DNA of 64,000 nt from the NCBI GenBank assembly GCA_013397455.1, contig VYZB01000276.1:449908-513907 (forward strand). The letters are read 5' to 3'. The DNA is from Crotophaga sulcirostris. Lineage: Eukaryota > Chordata > Aves > Cuculiformes > Crotophagidae. The notes beneath the pieces were generated by a model. The model was not told the DNA's origin, did no database searches, and saw only the letters and a list, made by a program, of their open reading frames with translations. Positions 38,401 to 52,002 of this stretch are shown here, one piece after another; positions within the stretch are counted from its first letter, which is position 1; every line of letters starts with the position of its first letter. Made by a program: the position numbers and the translations under genes.

Positions 38401-41400
38401 CAGACCTCCAAGATGGATGGGTCGTGCGTGTCAACACTCACCACTAAACTCTCATCAGAATTTCTACATATTCTTTCGACCTTCAATGATCATCTCCAAG
38501 TAAATGATTGACAGGATTACACTACAAAAGGACTGAAAGCCAACATTAATGAGGACTAGAAATTAAGGAGTTGTCAAGCTTAAATTACTCAAAAAGTTCA
38601 ACAGGCAATTATCAGGTGTCTTGCTTCAGAAAATGCTTTCTTACCCTCTCTCCTTCCTAGCTGCAGCCACTCTGAGTTACCGAGTCATCCTCCACCTAGG
38701 AATCCATGTGTTATGTAGACATGCTTTCTGAATGCAGCACTTCTGCCATTTGCTGTTCAAACAGCCCCAAAAACCAGAGAAAAACCCTTCTATCACAAGT
38801 CTTAGTCTTATTTACTGGCGTTTACAGGAACTAGTGGTCATATATAGGGAATTTCCACAGTTAAGCTCTTAACTTTTATATTTCAACTGTACATTTACGA
38901 TCAAAACATCAGAGAACAGAATAGCTATGACAAAATCTTCATAACAGATGTACAATTTAATCAAGACTGATCAAGCTAATCAGACACCAATTACAATCTG
39001 TTTAATATTACATAAACACTACAAGTGGCAATATGTGATCCTGGATATTTTATATATGTAAGTCCTCCTCCAGAACTATTTGCATGCTTAAAAATCATGT
39101 ATACCAAAGTCTGCCAGATTTGCAGTAACATCCCCTGACCCAAATAACTTCATTTTGACACTCACACCTTAAAAGAGATCATAAAGAAAATGGCAAAGGG
39201 AAGAAGAGAGAGGGGGCAGCAGTAGCAAAGCAATATCATATAGTTAATCAGCATATAAATCCCTGATAAGTTACATCAAGTTTTTATTATTTTCCCAGTG
39301 AGAAATGAAAAAGTAAAAACTGTTAAGTTTGGGTTTCAGGCTGAGTTGCTTTTTTTCTGGACATTAAGGGAAAAGAAAATGCAGGAGGAGAAACACTAAC
39401 CTGAGACCTTTCAGACAAATACTTAATATTTTAGTTAAGTCCCAAGTTGTTGAGCACTATATTTACACTGCTTTATTAGCTACTTTATGCATGAATTATT
39501 CATAGTAACTTTCTCACTATATTGTGTTGCACCAGCCTTAATGATTCCTTTCTGCTCTTTGCCTGGAAAAGAATAAAATGACTAATTTGGGGCATGTTTT
39601 CAGCATAACCCAGAAGAAAGAGTAGATAAACAAACGTTATGCCCAGACTGACCCACGCGCTTAACTATCAAGCAGCATCTGCCTGCTTCCAAACCTAACA
39701 AAAACTAGCAGTAATAAAGTCTGAGCTCGAACTGTCAAGTCAGAAAAACAGGAACCATGTTCTAGAACTGGGGTTTCGTATTTCCCCTTGTGAACTTGAT
39801 ACCAGAACTCACAATATATTTTGCATATAGGAGACCATGAGACATAAAATCTTCTGAATTTTAGGAGGGTAAACTTAAAATCAATGAATTGCCACAAGGA
39901 CTCAGTTCTAACTTCACCTAAACAGAGTCACTTCACACATCGTGCACTCCTTTTCCTACTTCTCTATGAATGAGAAAACACAAAGAGTGAACACAGCTGA
40001 AAAGGAAAGGCTACCAGAGAGATACTCCCATCAAACCCCACTGCTAAGAAATTAGGAAAGACAGAGGTAAAGAAAGAAGAAAAGGAGAGGGGCAAGTCTG
40101 AGGAATTTTAAATCACACCCCTCCCCTGTTATTATACATGTTATATATATACTGTGATGCAATTAAATGTTTTACAATTATAATTCCAAAGCCTGGATTT
40201 CAAAACTAAGGATTATGGACAAAAGTAACTTCTACAAACCAGCTGGGCATTTCACCCTTAGCTCCAGGTCTGCAGCCAGACAATATGCAAACACCACAGT
40301 GCAGCTGCTCTGGGGAACAAATATTTAACCGCAGTGGAGCAATACTTTCTTCAAATAATATTAAAGAAAAAAAAAATCCTCAGGGAGAAAATCTGTAGAA
40401 AATAATGAAAAGCAAAACCAGAAGGTGCTCTGGACAGGCTACCTCCAAGTACACAGTCTGCTGCCTGGCAGCCTAAGATGGTTACTTAAGCCTTAGCTCC
40501 AAATACTCTTAACCATGAAAGTACTTCCTTTTCTTCTGCCCTTAAAGCAACCTAGAAATTTAATTGAAAGCTAACAGGCAGGAACCTTAACAACAAAACT
40601 TCCAGATTTCATCATACTGTCAGTTTATCCTAATACACAGACATCCCCAGTTTCAAACTGTTCAGCCCCTACAAAAATTAGGGTTACTGCATGAGGCACT
40701 CCTCATCACTTACAGAAAAGCTGCAGATTTTAGGGAGATGAGAAGCTTCACTCCAAATCCTTGCCCTAGGTCACTGTAATTGCCACAAGGTTGTTATCCC
40801 AAAAAAGGACTCAAAATGCACCAACACATTAACAGAATCATAATGACTGAATTGTTTCAGAATTTAGTTAAAAGACCAGTCAAAAAAATTATTGACTTGT
40901 AATCTAACACGCTGTTCTAAAGTTTGGAAAGTTTTCTTTTAAAGAGGAGTATTTTAGTAAACATTAAACAAATATTAGTTACAGGAAGCAGATCTCTGTA
41001 TTGAAAGGTTAACTACAGACATCAGACAGAACAAACTCACATAAATTGGTTACGTTTTTTTAAGAAAATTCCTGTAGTAACTGGGATGTATCACCCCTCC
41101 AGCAGTTTTCTTAAGCAATCCAAGAATTATCATACGAACTTCACAGAGAGGAAACATCCTGTTTTCCAAACTAATCAAAATCTTTCCTTGTTTTATAACC
41201 TAGAAATCTGGCCGTAACCAAGGCTCATTTTTGCCTCAGTGTTTACTTCTACATCAAAAAGTAACATTGGTTCATTTTCTCAAATAGCTAAGTGCTCATA
41301 AATTGTACTTAACCAGAAAATCAAAAAGCCAATATTTCTTTTTATGTAAGTGATTTCTCTGCACATGCAGTGGTTATCTTTAATCTGCAAGGCTGTTTGC

Positions 41401-44400
41401 AGTTAAAACCAATCTATTGCACTTCTCTACACCATTCTAGACATGGTCTCTATATGTAAACAGAAAAAAAAAAACATTTCCCTCATTCTTAAACAGAAAT
41501 AAACTCAAAAAACCCAGTGTGCAGCCAGTCTATGGATGTTCCACAAGGTAGCAGTGCAGAACTTGCTAGTTCCACATCTGTGCATCAGGATGACTAACCA
41601 ACACAACACCCAACAACCCACCGACGCAGTGAACATCACCTTTGCTCCTCCCTGACTGCTGCGCTGGTGGATTCTGGCGCCATTTCTTCAGCATCCTGAG
41701 GACGTTTGATAGCTCATCCCTAATTATGGATGAGACTGAGACAGATCAGGCAAAGGGAATTACACCATTTTAGTACATGTGATAATGGGATGTTCACAGA
41801 GCAGTCTGCTTGCAGCTCTACAGAACTATGTCTCATTACCTACCCTTAAGAAAAATTTGATTCTAAAGTCCTGAAAAATTAACTGCTATTAACACAGAGA
41901 TATAACATGTTAAGTTGCTTCTTAAGCTTTTGGTTGGGGGTCAGCAAATTATACGTTAGCATTTGTAGGCTGTGCCTAAAACGAGCAGAACACCTTTGTA
42001 GGACCCTAGGCGTATATTTATTTAAAAGATTAGGACCATCATGTCAGTCTTGACTGCTAATGAAACTACTCTTGATTTTCCCTGCCACTGGAACTGCGTA
42101 ACAATAGGTTTTGAAAAACAAATAGCTTGAAATGGTGTGGGAAAGCTGCTGATCTCCATAGTTTTTAAAAACTTCTAAACCATATCTAAGAAAGAGGATT
42201 TTCTTTTAAAGCATAATTCAGTTATTAGGACATACCCTAACACATTTCTAAAATTACGTTGGCTGCGAGCAGATGTACATGCTTCACACAGGCAGCACAG
42301 CCTGATGAAAATGTTTAATACTTTACTGGTGGTTACCAGACTTGCTGGCAAAAAAAAAAAAAAAAAGGAAGCATTCACAGTTCAGCTGTGGGGAGGGTGG
42401 CAGTACCTTCCAACGGAGAGGGAGCAGCAGACACCTGCAGGATGGTAGCATCTCCAGTGGACAAGTGCACATGTGCAAACCGTCTTGGACTAAAATGCAG
42501 AACTAGCACTGATTACATTGTTTTTAAATGTGAGCTGAAATATGTGGTAAATCTTATTTCCAGTTGAAGCCATGCAAAAAAGTTGCATTTAACAAAAGCC
42601 TTTGCCAGCTTCAGCAAAATCATGAGGAAGAGCCGGCGGTTTGCATTTCAGTTGTGTTTTAAAGGCTGAACTCACCACAAAGCCTGGGACAAATCAAGCT
42701 CTTTATGTAATTACTCAGCTTCACTGATATGCACTGATTTGTCTGTGCAAAACTGAACTTGTGTGGAACTCTAAAGATAAATGGAAGTTATCAACACGTC
42801 TGCACACAAACAAGCATATCAGTTTACATTAACTGCTAAGTAAACTTTATCAAGCAGTTAAACAAAAAGGATATAAAGGATTGGAGAAGTCCTAAGGAAC
42901 TTGTTCATCAGAGAAAACATGGAACAATCTCTAGGCACACAATGAGGATGTGTCAGCACGGCAGGGGTGAAGGTAAGGCAGCATCATCCAGATCTCCCTG
43001 CCTGAAGAGACAAGAGCCCTACCACAGACTTATAGGTTGGCAGGCCCTGCCCCTGCCACGCCAAATTAATTCTCCAAGTCTACAGAGCGAGAGAGCAGTT
43101 CTGTATAAATGCCTCCCTGCATGCTAAATGACACAGAGCACATCAGTAGGTGTATGCTGCGGTGCGAGTCAGGTCTATTCTGTGTATGCTGGGCTACATG
43201 AAGAAGCTACACAGCTTCCACTTCAGAGCACACTGGTGTTTCTTAGGATCTCCACAACACAGCGCATTATTTCACACATTCCTGCAAAAAGCAGGGGAGG
43301 GAGTTGATGTGAACTCTTCTGAGCTGGAACAGGTATCCACCAGAGCACACCCGATGCCCAGCGGAAGGGGTGACATGCCACAACAGGAGCATCAAGTTAG
43401 CACTGCTGTGACCTGCAGCACGAAACCACGGCCTTGCCAATACCCCAGCAGCACCGCCTACCTCCTCCCTCTGCACACACACCATAAGCCAAGAAAAACG
43501 TGGGCTCATTTTTCACTTAATTTGATAGCAAACTTGTAAGAACACAGCGTGATTAAACCTGGAAACACCATTCACTTTTATTGCAGGGTGAACTTTCAGT
43601 CAATACCAACAAAGAGCGAACAGCTCATCCGTACGCAGCCAAGCTAACACAACCGGTATCTCAGGTTGTAGTTGTTTAAGACTGTCCTGCAGGTACTCGG
43701 TGTTCAGGATTTAAAAAGTGCCTTTCCTTAAGCCCAGCGAGTCCTCTGTTTGCTGATGTAGCTCGCTTATATAGATGTAACTTTGCTGTGCTGTCAGTCA
43801 CGTGTACAGGAAGCTGTAAAACCCACAGGGCTTTTTTTTTTTTTTTAAACTTGGCACAAGATAGGCAAGTTCTTCTTTTGTAGAAATGAAGCTCTAAGTC
43901 AGTTATCCCTGTATGTCCTTTCACTTACCACCTGTGGCTTTGACAGTGAAATCAAACCCATGCTCTGCTGTATTAATCAATTCTCCACTTACACAAAAGG
44001 TGCTCATGGCCACGACTCACTCCTAAAGTAAATGTTAGCGTAGGACACCACAAGCTGATTTTTTTCCAGGCGATGCTGGTGGTTGGTAAGACAAAGGTCT
44101 CCAGGTGAGAATTCCAGCTGGCAATGCTTGGACTGGCAACTTGACTCTTTGTACAACACATTCATCAGGCTATGGGGGTTTGTTCTGTACCATCAGTAAA
44201 AACAATGTTTATGTTTGTTTCACAGGGGCAGTGTCACAGCAGCATGAACACAAGCAGAAGTTTTCTTGGCAATGACCCTTCAAAAAAAAAAGGGGGGGGG
44301 ATTGGGTAGACTCCTTTCCTCTGACTATATCAGCACTTTCCAGAATCTGGATGATCTCTTGACTATTCCTCATCTTAGGGGATAGAGTTATTAAGAGACT

Positions 44401-47400
44401 TCCTAAAAATCAATACAAAATAATCAAATAAAATACATTTAAGCCACTCTCTGCCTAAGCCAGGCACTGACGTTTCCAACAGAAAAACAGCTAGAAAAAG
44501 TCACAAGGTTGTAACACCATTTCAGAAGAACATGGTGTCTATTACAGTTGTAGAGCACTCAAAAAGACTTTACCATGGGAAACAGTGGAAGGCAGTGGCG
44601 GCTAAGTTTTGGAATTGCAGTTGTTACTTCAATAATGAAGTCAAACGCGCCTTTGTCTTCCTTCAGCTTAAGAACAAGAAGGGTAGAAGATCCAAACAAA
44701 GAAAAAAGACACACTTTAAGACAAATGCAACACAAATCAATAAGAGGAAAAAAACAAAAATGTAAACTGTGAATTTGTAATCTCTTGTTTTCAGAGAAGG
44801 TAACTCCTGTAGACAGAATGCCCCAGCACAGGTTACAGAGCTGTAAAGGGTTACACAGGTTGCAACATATACAGGTCAGGCTCGCTGATTTAACGGTCTG
44901 GTTCCTTTTGAACTTTTAAACTCTCTAAATAGATGGGCTCTGGCAATCTCAAAATTATTACTGACTGTTTTGCTACACTTTGAGGAAAAGTAAAATACAG
45001 AAGCTTTCAGGAAGTGAAAGGTTATTTCTTGTACATCTTCGTGTAAAGATGAATGACACTGAGTGTACAAGAAAACCATATAAAGCAACCCGCAAATACC
45101 AGTTTATAGTTGTTCCTGATCAAAAACTTCAGAATTGAGGGTGGCCACATTTCCTTCCAATGCAGAAGGTCACCAGTTTAAGTTAAGATGCAGAGCTTGA
45201 CACCCTAGGGACAAAAAATCCAACCCATACAACCAACAAAACCAGCATGTTTAAATACAAAAGACTGAGCCTAATGCAACATTTACGCTAGATGTTACCT
45301 TTTAGAATTCTTTTTTTCCCTTTAAATGTCCAACACCCTACAAACCAATACAGCTTTATCAAAAACAAACAAACAATCAAATAAAGCAAAAAAAAAAACC
45401 AACCACCTGCTTTGAATTTGTTGTTATACTCTGGTCAAATCCAGCGGAGGGCAGAGACAGGCATTTACAGATTGCAAGCAACAGGAAGTTATTTAGACTG
45501 CACAAGTGCCAAGGCTTTTAAGGTTTGTTTTGTTTAATGTATCTCTTTGTGCTGCTAGTGTCTCAAAATGAGCACAGAAGTTGGTTTTGCCAAATGAATT
45601 TCCTGTAAACCTGAGTCCACACACAAATTTCTTGCGAGTGTTCCCTCTCCTCCCTCGCTCCCCTGTCCGAGTTGTAGATCTAGCACTGTCTGCTTCGTTT
45701 TCCTTACCTACAAAAGTAGAAGGCTTACCTCTGTCCTCTCTCCTGACATGAAAGGTGTAAGGATTTTTTCCAGAAGCGCTGCCTCCAGCACAGCCCTCGG
45801 CATAGCAGCTCTCTCAGCAATCTAGGTACAACCTCCCATGGTGAACAAGAATTTTTTCCTGTTCAAAACAGTTACTTCAATCTCAACTTCCAGTAAAGTT
45901 AAGTTGTTTAGAAGATCTGAAGGGGAAGCCCAACAAAGTTATTCTGACAGAATATGCCCCAGATTAAAGGGTAATTATGAAGAGTACAGCTAATAAAATC
46001 AAGTATTTCAATACCCTGCTAAATTCCAACTGGGCCACCTTGGTGGGCAATCCAGACTCAGCTCAGCCTTCGAATGGCTGGAAATTACAGGAAACAAAAC
46101 AATCAAGGAACAGTTTAAAGAGTGCTTGGTGCTTAAAATTGCTAAAAAACTTGCACTATATTGATGTATTGGTGCCTCAACAAGCCAGTGTCCCTCTCAG
46201 ATCCACTCTACACACAAGGAAGTTGGTGTACCACAGCCTGAGAAATGGGGAAATTTTCCTTTAGGAGTTTTCTCCTGCAAGTATGAATAAGATTTTGCGT
46301 TCAAAGGGAATTAAGCCTTTGGAGACTGGGGACGGAATGCAGTATTTCCAGGAGAAAGTAAGGGAGAAACATCTTGAAGGAATAAAAAGGTTGTTTAGTC
46401 AATGTCAGGCACCGGCCAATGACAGCGCTGGGATTAAGACAGCCCAAGCCTTCTAAACCCATCCAGCGTTGCATTATGCGCTTATCCACCTGCACACTGA
46501 CTCCTTATCTTTGTGAACCTTCCTGTCTCCTCCTCCCGTACACACACAAGCAATCAAAGTCTTCACTCATGGTAAATACTACATGCTTCAAAAATCAGAA
46601 AAAACAGCATTAAATGTTGAATAGCAGTCCAGCTTCAAAGGAGTCAAAACCACTCATAAAACAAAGCTAACAGATCCATGCATTAATGACGGATGACTAT
46701 CTTGAACCCAGTCACCTTGTAAAAGCTTCTTCTTTACTTGCAAGTCCTTGCTGCTACTTTGGGAGCTCCATAGCTACAGCAGGAGAGTGACTTGGTGTTT
46801 CTGGAAGACGGTTTGTTTACTATCAGAACCGCTGACAAAGCACAATCAATAGCAACACCCAGCCACTTACTCTCATACAATTTGCCTACACTTTGGCAGT
46901 GATAACCGCACTTGTTTAGAATCTTAACTCTTCAGGTAGGTTCCTCCTCAAACAAAAAAATTTCCCAGGGCTTCAGCACTACCTCATGCTCAGTTCAGGA
47001 CTGTGTACACATCCTCCACTTTTCCATTGACTTTCACTTCTTTGCCTTTATTTCCTATTTCACCTTTCACATCCTGCAGGGAAAAAAACCCTCTACCAGA
47101 TCTTTGTTACAGGCCTGCTGTTTTAAAGTGCAATCACAAAACCCACAGAGAACCATATTCCCATCACTGTCACCAAACACCTCATGCAGTGTCAGAGTAT
47201 GGTAAAGGGAATGATACGCAATGAGAGGTACAGACCATACTTCTCCAAGTAGAAGTTGTTCTTTCAGGTTCCTGTAGCTCAGTTTTTGTCAGTTATGCAT
47301 TTTTTGTCAGTTATACACATTTATATAATCAGTTGAGGTGAAAAAGAGTTATTCTAGTGAGCAAAACTGTCTGAAGTTTTATAAGCCTTTCAGCATGAAG

Positions 47401-49808
47401 AAAATGCCAGGACCTGTTCCTTAAAAGTCCACCTGTTCTCAACAGGCCAGAAAAGTGAAACTACTGATCACACTTCATTACTTCCCCACCTCCAATGTGA
47501 ATCAAGACAAATTGCAACCCATTTGCCCCACAGAACCATCACCAACTTCTTTTTCCAGTAGCCCAGGAGTTTGTAAAATTGTTTCAGTTTTCTGGAAGGA
47601 TCAGATGAGTGGGGAAAACAAGCACTGGGCAAGTACCTAAAGCACAGCTAAAGGCACAGAGTGAGCAAGCAGAATAAACCCCCTTAATTTGTCACTGTAT
47701 AGAAATGATAGCAAGAGATGGAAGTAACCATTTAGCTGCCAAACACTCCAAAATGCCATTACTCTGAGAATCCACTCTGCTTCTTGATGAGGTTCAAGCA
47801 TCTTTGTCTCACTTAACAAGCAGAACTGCACAGTACCAGCCGATAAAAAAAGCTTCCTTTGCAAAAGGCAGGCTGTGAGAATTTACTGACTGAATCATGC
47901 TCTGAGCTGTAAAAGCCATTTTCAATCAATTCAGCAAGTGTTTGCCATTACCAATACCTGAAATCTAATTGCATTTTAAGTGCTTTAGAGATCTACAGCA
48001 ACTCTATTTACAGGAATAATGACCAATCTTTAAGAATCTGCAAACTGTTGGACAGGCTACAAAAGAACAACTTTAATATTGCCAGTTTATCATTGACAAG
48101 AAAACATTTCGTCATTTTTAATTGTTGTTGGACATGAGATGAGGCAGGAACCAAGACCCACTGCTATCTTCTCTCCCTAACTGGCTTCTCAGCAGGCTTC
48201 CTTGTTCAGAGGTTCTCATTTTCACTCCTCAATGCAAACCAGTCTTCAGGATTTGTTTTTCTTTAAAAGATTTAACCTCTCAAAACAATTCAAACACCTT
48301 CCTCTATGTAAACACAGAGCAGCTCTTCCTCCTGCCATTCAAGCCCAGCACAGCACACATCTTCAAGGGTTCTCGCTGTATTTTGAACCACTCTTCCTCA
48401 TACCAAGTTGGGCAGCAGCAAGGTGCCAAAGAAACCTGAGGCCAGTTCTGCAGGCAAATAAAGGTGTTTCATCTCCACATTGAGGGAGGAAGGGGAGGTA
48501 CATGGTAGGAAAGAGGTGAAATCTTCCTGCCTGTCACAGCAGGCATCACTGTCAGGACGCTGCCTACGAAAACGGAAAGATTCTTACCCTCTACACAAAA
48601 AAGGGAAGCTGGTTTCTGTGAATTCAGTCTTTTACTTGCAAGACTGAACTACGACAGAAATGTCTGCCTAAACTTACTGAGCTGCTATCACTTACTCTTC
48701 CAAACAAGAAGTCTGGATTAGTTCCAAGAGGTAAGGCAAAAGAACTGAAGTAAGTTTAAATTGCAGATTCTGTTTGACTAAGAAAAGAGTTTAAAAGGTA
48801 CATTGGTTTTACCCACTGAGCCTCTCCAGTGACTGTCCAGGTACACTTCAGCTTTTTGCTTTCCAGTTGGTACAGGTTTGCTTTCTAAAGCTTTTGTATT
48901 AGATATGCTCTCCAGAACTTGCTTCCCACTTGTTTTTTAAATGAGCTAACTGAACAGACAAATCAATTTGGACATACAGAAACAGTATATTGAACATCAA
49001 GATTTACAGAATTTACCTCTCAAAAAAGGCCACTTTTAAAGACTTTTGCAGTGCAGAGACTTCCAGGAGCTCACAAACTTAAAGTTACTTCAGTTCTGTG
49101 TTTGAATTCTTGAGCAAATTTAAACCCACTCGCCCTGGCTTTTCACAAGTTTTTCACCTAACCTTTCTCAAAGGTCAAATATTTGCAGTTTTGCTCTGTG
49201 GGAAATTCATTTGGTCTCATTTGTCCAAAGTATGGGCTTTGGGGCAAATGGCTTGCAGATATATAAACAAGTAAGATATTTAAGGAGTACTAAAAGCGCA
49301 TTGATAAAAATGCTTGTACAACCTGCCTGCAATCTTTAACACCACAAACGACAGCAAGAGCCCGATGCAACCTGCTGTTTACTCAGAGACGAGCACCATA
49401 TGCCACAGACTCCATAATCCACAGCACCTGTCTCCGTGTCACCTAGCACAAACACAGAACAAGGTGCAACTTCCTGCACGTTTTAAAAACAAGAGCCTGG
49501 AGGAAATGCCTACTGCTCCCCATATATGGCCAAAACTGAACTTAATACCCAACTTCGGCGCCCGCAAATTAAACGGTACCAAGGCACACACATTCTGCTC
49601 CAGAGTAAAACTGCAGAGAAGCTTCTATGAGCAAGAGTTAAACCAGGCTGCTTGGAGTTAAGCTTGAACGCTGGCATGACTTGAATCATATCCACCCTCC
49701 TCAAAATCCTCTTTTGGCTTTGCACTTCTCTACCCTCCAGGTCTCTATGCCTCAAAATACAACCACCCACCTGCCCCCCCTCACCCCACACCACCTCAAT
49801 CTGCCGGG

Positions 49809-49878
49809 GTGGAGCAGCTGCCCTGTTAGCACAGGTGTCCCCAGTGGAGCAGCTGCCCCGTTAGCACAGGTGTCCCCA
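49809..49878. repeat. Two 35-bp tandem repeats near the JAK1 promoter
   Basis: The unit starts GTGGAGCAGCTGCCC and ends CAGGTGTCCCCA. The two copies (49809-49843 and 49844-49878) differ at one base, T versus C. The low divergence points to a recent duplication. Confidence 0.93.
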
Positions 49879-50249
49879 GCACAGAGCCAGGTCCAGCCTC
49901 GTCTGCCACACCGAGCACCTGCCTTGATGTCCTCCTGCCTTACAAGGTTAGCAGTGGGGCTGACAGATTTTCCACACCCATGAGCTTTCCACACGTATTT
50001 CGAAAAATCCCAACTCAACGGAATCATCTGAACAGCAGAGCAGTTTTCCTCACGCACACGCGTGAAGCCGAATTACACTTCTAGGTGCCCTCAGAAGGCA
50101 GAAAAGCAAACACAACTCACAAGGTTTCCCCACTCCGCATCCCTGCTCGTCCCTGTGGTGTCCCCACAAGCTGGTGACCTGCCTGCAGGGAGGGAGCACC
50201 TGCAGAGCGGGGCTGAAAGGTGTCACAGTGCTGCTGTTCCTCACACTGA

Positions 50250-50455
50250 CACAGGTTGCCCAGGGAAGCTGTGGCTGCCCCCTCCCTGGAGGTGTTCAAG
50301 GCCAGTGGCCTTGAACACCTCCAGGGAGGGGGCAGCCACAGCTTCCCTGGGGCCCTAAGCCCCCTGAGTGGGAGGTGGAACTGGAGGGGGGGCTGGAACT
50401 GGACAGGCTCTGAGGCCGCTTCCAACCGGAGCCGTTCCCCGGTTCTATGGCGGGA
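50250..50455 (+). repeat. CR1 LINE 3' end fragment with internal inverted duplication
   Basis: The sequence runs CAGGTTGCCCAGGGAAGCTG, then GGAGGTGTTCAAGGCCA, GGAACTGGACAGGCTCTGAG, CTTCCAACCGGAGCCG and GGTTCTATGG, the order of a CR1 3' end. It is G+C-rich and abuts the CpG island. A reversed copy of its own middle part is inserted (see the inverted repeat). Confidence 0.8.
50259..50351. repeat. Perfect 46-bp inverted repeat, 1-base spacer
   Basis: The left arm 50259-50304 and right arm 50306-50351 are exact reverse complements around a single G at 50305. The arm starts CCCAGGGAAGCTGTGGC and ends GTTCAAGGCCA. The arms are CR1-derived. Confidence 0.97.
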
Positions 50456-50693
50456 GCCGGCGCCAGGCTGAGGGCCGGCCCCGCCGCACTCCCAGGCCCC
50501 AGAGGCGGGGGCGGCAGCGCCGCTCGCTGAGGAGACCCAGGCCCCCCGCCAGCCCGGAGGGGGGGGGGGGGCCGCGCCGGCTCCTGGGAACTCCAACCAC
50601 AGCCTCACAGAACGGGTTGGGTCGGAGGGGGGACCCAAACGGCCCGATTGCACCCGTTCCCACCGGCGGGCAGAACCGAAGCCGCTCCGCTCC

Positions 50694-50981
50694 NNNNNNN
50701 NNNNNNNNNNNNNNNNNNNNNNNNNNNNNNNNNNNNNNNNNNNNNNNNNNNNNNNNNNNNNNNNNNNNNNNNNNNNNNNNNNNNNNNNNNNNNNNNNNNN
50801 NNNNNNNNNNNNNNNNNNNNNNNNNNNNNNNNNNNNNNNNNNNNNNNNNNNNNNNNNNNNNNNNNNNNNNNNNNNNNNNNNNNNNNNNNNNNNNNNNNNN
50901 NNNNNNNNNNNNNNNNNNNNNNNNNNNNNNNNNNNNNNNNNNNNNNNNNNNNNNNNNNNNNNNNNNNNNNNNNNNNNNNNN
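50694..50981. other. Assembly gap (288 N)
   Basis: Unknown bases in the centre of the CpG island, a typical failure point for G+C-rich avian promoters. Apparent open frames that cross it have no meaning. Confidence 0.99.
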
Positions 50982-50986
50982 GCGGC

Positions 50987-51030
50987 GGGGCGGGGCGCAG
51001 CGGAGCATGCGCAGTGCCGGGGGCGGGGCC
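50987..51030 (-). promoter_or_regulatory. GC boxes and NRF-1-like site upstream of JAK1
   Basis: GGGGCGGGGC at 50987-50996 and GGGGGCGGGGCC at 51019-51030 fit Sp1/KLF sites. GCATGCGCAG at 51005-51014 fits most of the NRF-1 palindrome (reverse strand CTGCGCATGC). Their place on the upstream side of the gap suggests that transcription starts within the gap and runs left. Confidence 0.6.
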
Positions 51031-51596
51031 TCCACCGCCTGAGGAGAGGGTGTGACATGGCGGGGGCTCTGAGGGGATTTGCGCGGGGCAAGCAGGAATG
51101 GGCAGAGAATCATTCCTGCTGCCCCCTTCCATGGCTTTGCCTTTAGAATGATAAAATCTGTTCTTCCCAGTGGGTTTTCATGCCAAATAACATACCAGAT
51201 CTTTATTATTTATGCTTTGTAGGCTCGTTCCTCAGCACAACAACTGACGCTGTGACTGCCATCAAACCCTGAAGCTCCAAGCCGCAAATCACAGCAGAGC
51301 TGAGGAGGTGGCTGTGAAGGAAGGGTTGCATAAGGGGTTCAGCCCGCGGCTGCTTGTAGCTACCCCAGCTCAGAGGAGAGCAGCTTGGCCTCTGCCTCCG
51401 TGTAAATCAGGGCCCAGCGCCCCAGACCACATCCAAGAACGACCCAGGCTCCCAAAGGCCGTGTCCTTCAGCAAGAATTAAATTCTTGCATGTTCACACG
51501 CCTCACTTCAAAAACTGAGGCTGGGGTCCTATGGAAATTGTGTTGAGGTTCCTAGTCCTGCCTACAATGTGAACTTTCTGTTTTTTCTCCTTCACA

Positions 51597-51760
51597 GTAT
51601 CACAGCATCACAAGGTTGGAAAGGACCTCTGAGATCATCGAGTCCAACCCATAACCCAACACCAACACCAACCCATCATCTAAACCCTGGCACTGAGTGC
51701 CTCATCCAATCTCCTCTTAAACACCTCCAGGGTTGGTGACTCCACCACCTCCATTTCAGG
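51597..51760 (-). repeat. CR1-type LINE 3' end fragment
   Basis: The plus strand reads ATCACAGCATCACAAGGTTG, then GAAAGGACCTCTGAGATCAT, CTGGCACTGAGTGCCTC and AACACCTCCAGGGTTGGTGA. This is the reverse complement of an avian CR1 3' end, longer than its neighbour at 52,003. Confidence 0.8.
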
Positions 51761-52002
51761 ATGCTGGTGTCTGCTGATTTCTACTGGTTGTTCTGCAACG
51801 TATAACTAGGATGAAATCAATGTGCTTCTAAAAATTGCTCCAAGAACTATGCTAATAACAGGGGAAGATTTCCAACCTGTGGCTTTTGCCACGACATACC
51901 ATCCTATGGGAAGTATGTAATTTTGTATTAAAACCTTTAAATTAGTTTTCTCTAAGGAATTACTCACAAATGTATTTGTAGCTAAATGTGTTCTCTTGCT
52001 TA

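Larger units (their letters stand above)
25234..50380 (-). other. JAK1 intron 1 (about 25 kb)
   Basis: This long first intron runs between the promoter-proximal noncoding exon, not precisely located, and the start-codon exon. It contains homopolymers (T14 at 27316-27329, T15 at 33905-33919, A17 at 42350-42366, T15 at 43832-43846, A10G8 at about 44282-44300), a CA microsatellite and two small tandem duplications. No open frame in it resembles a known protein. Alternative noncoding exons or enhancers could lie here but cannot be called from sequence alone. Confidence 0.7.
50380..51080. promoter_or_regulatory. JAK1: CpG island, JAK1 promoter and probable noncoding exon 1
   Basis: A dense run of CpGs and G+C-rich DNA, unlike the flanks, lies upstream of the JAK1 start-codon exon where the gene's promoter is expected. 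It is split by an N gap. No TATA box is seen in the visible part, as usual for a CpG-island housekeeping promoter. The exon 1 donor cannot be fixed: a weak candidate is GTGAGG on the minus strand at about 50,610. A G13 run lies at 50559-50571. Confidence 0.8.

Noticed and set aside
45640..45800. Possible alternative JAK1 5' exon with a GTAAGC donor on the minus strand
   Set aside because: A donor-like site alone is not enough: there is no CpG enrichment and no clear acceptor or promoter element.
50117..51132. Several long open frames on both strands across the CpG island (up to 324 codons)
   Set aside because: Most of their length is the N gap, and the rest is G+C-rich CR1 and promoter DNA, where stops are rare by chance. 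No domain is visible.
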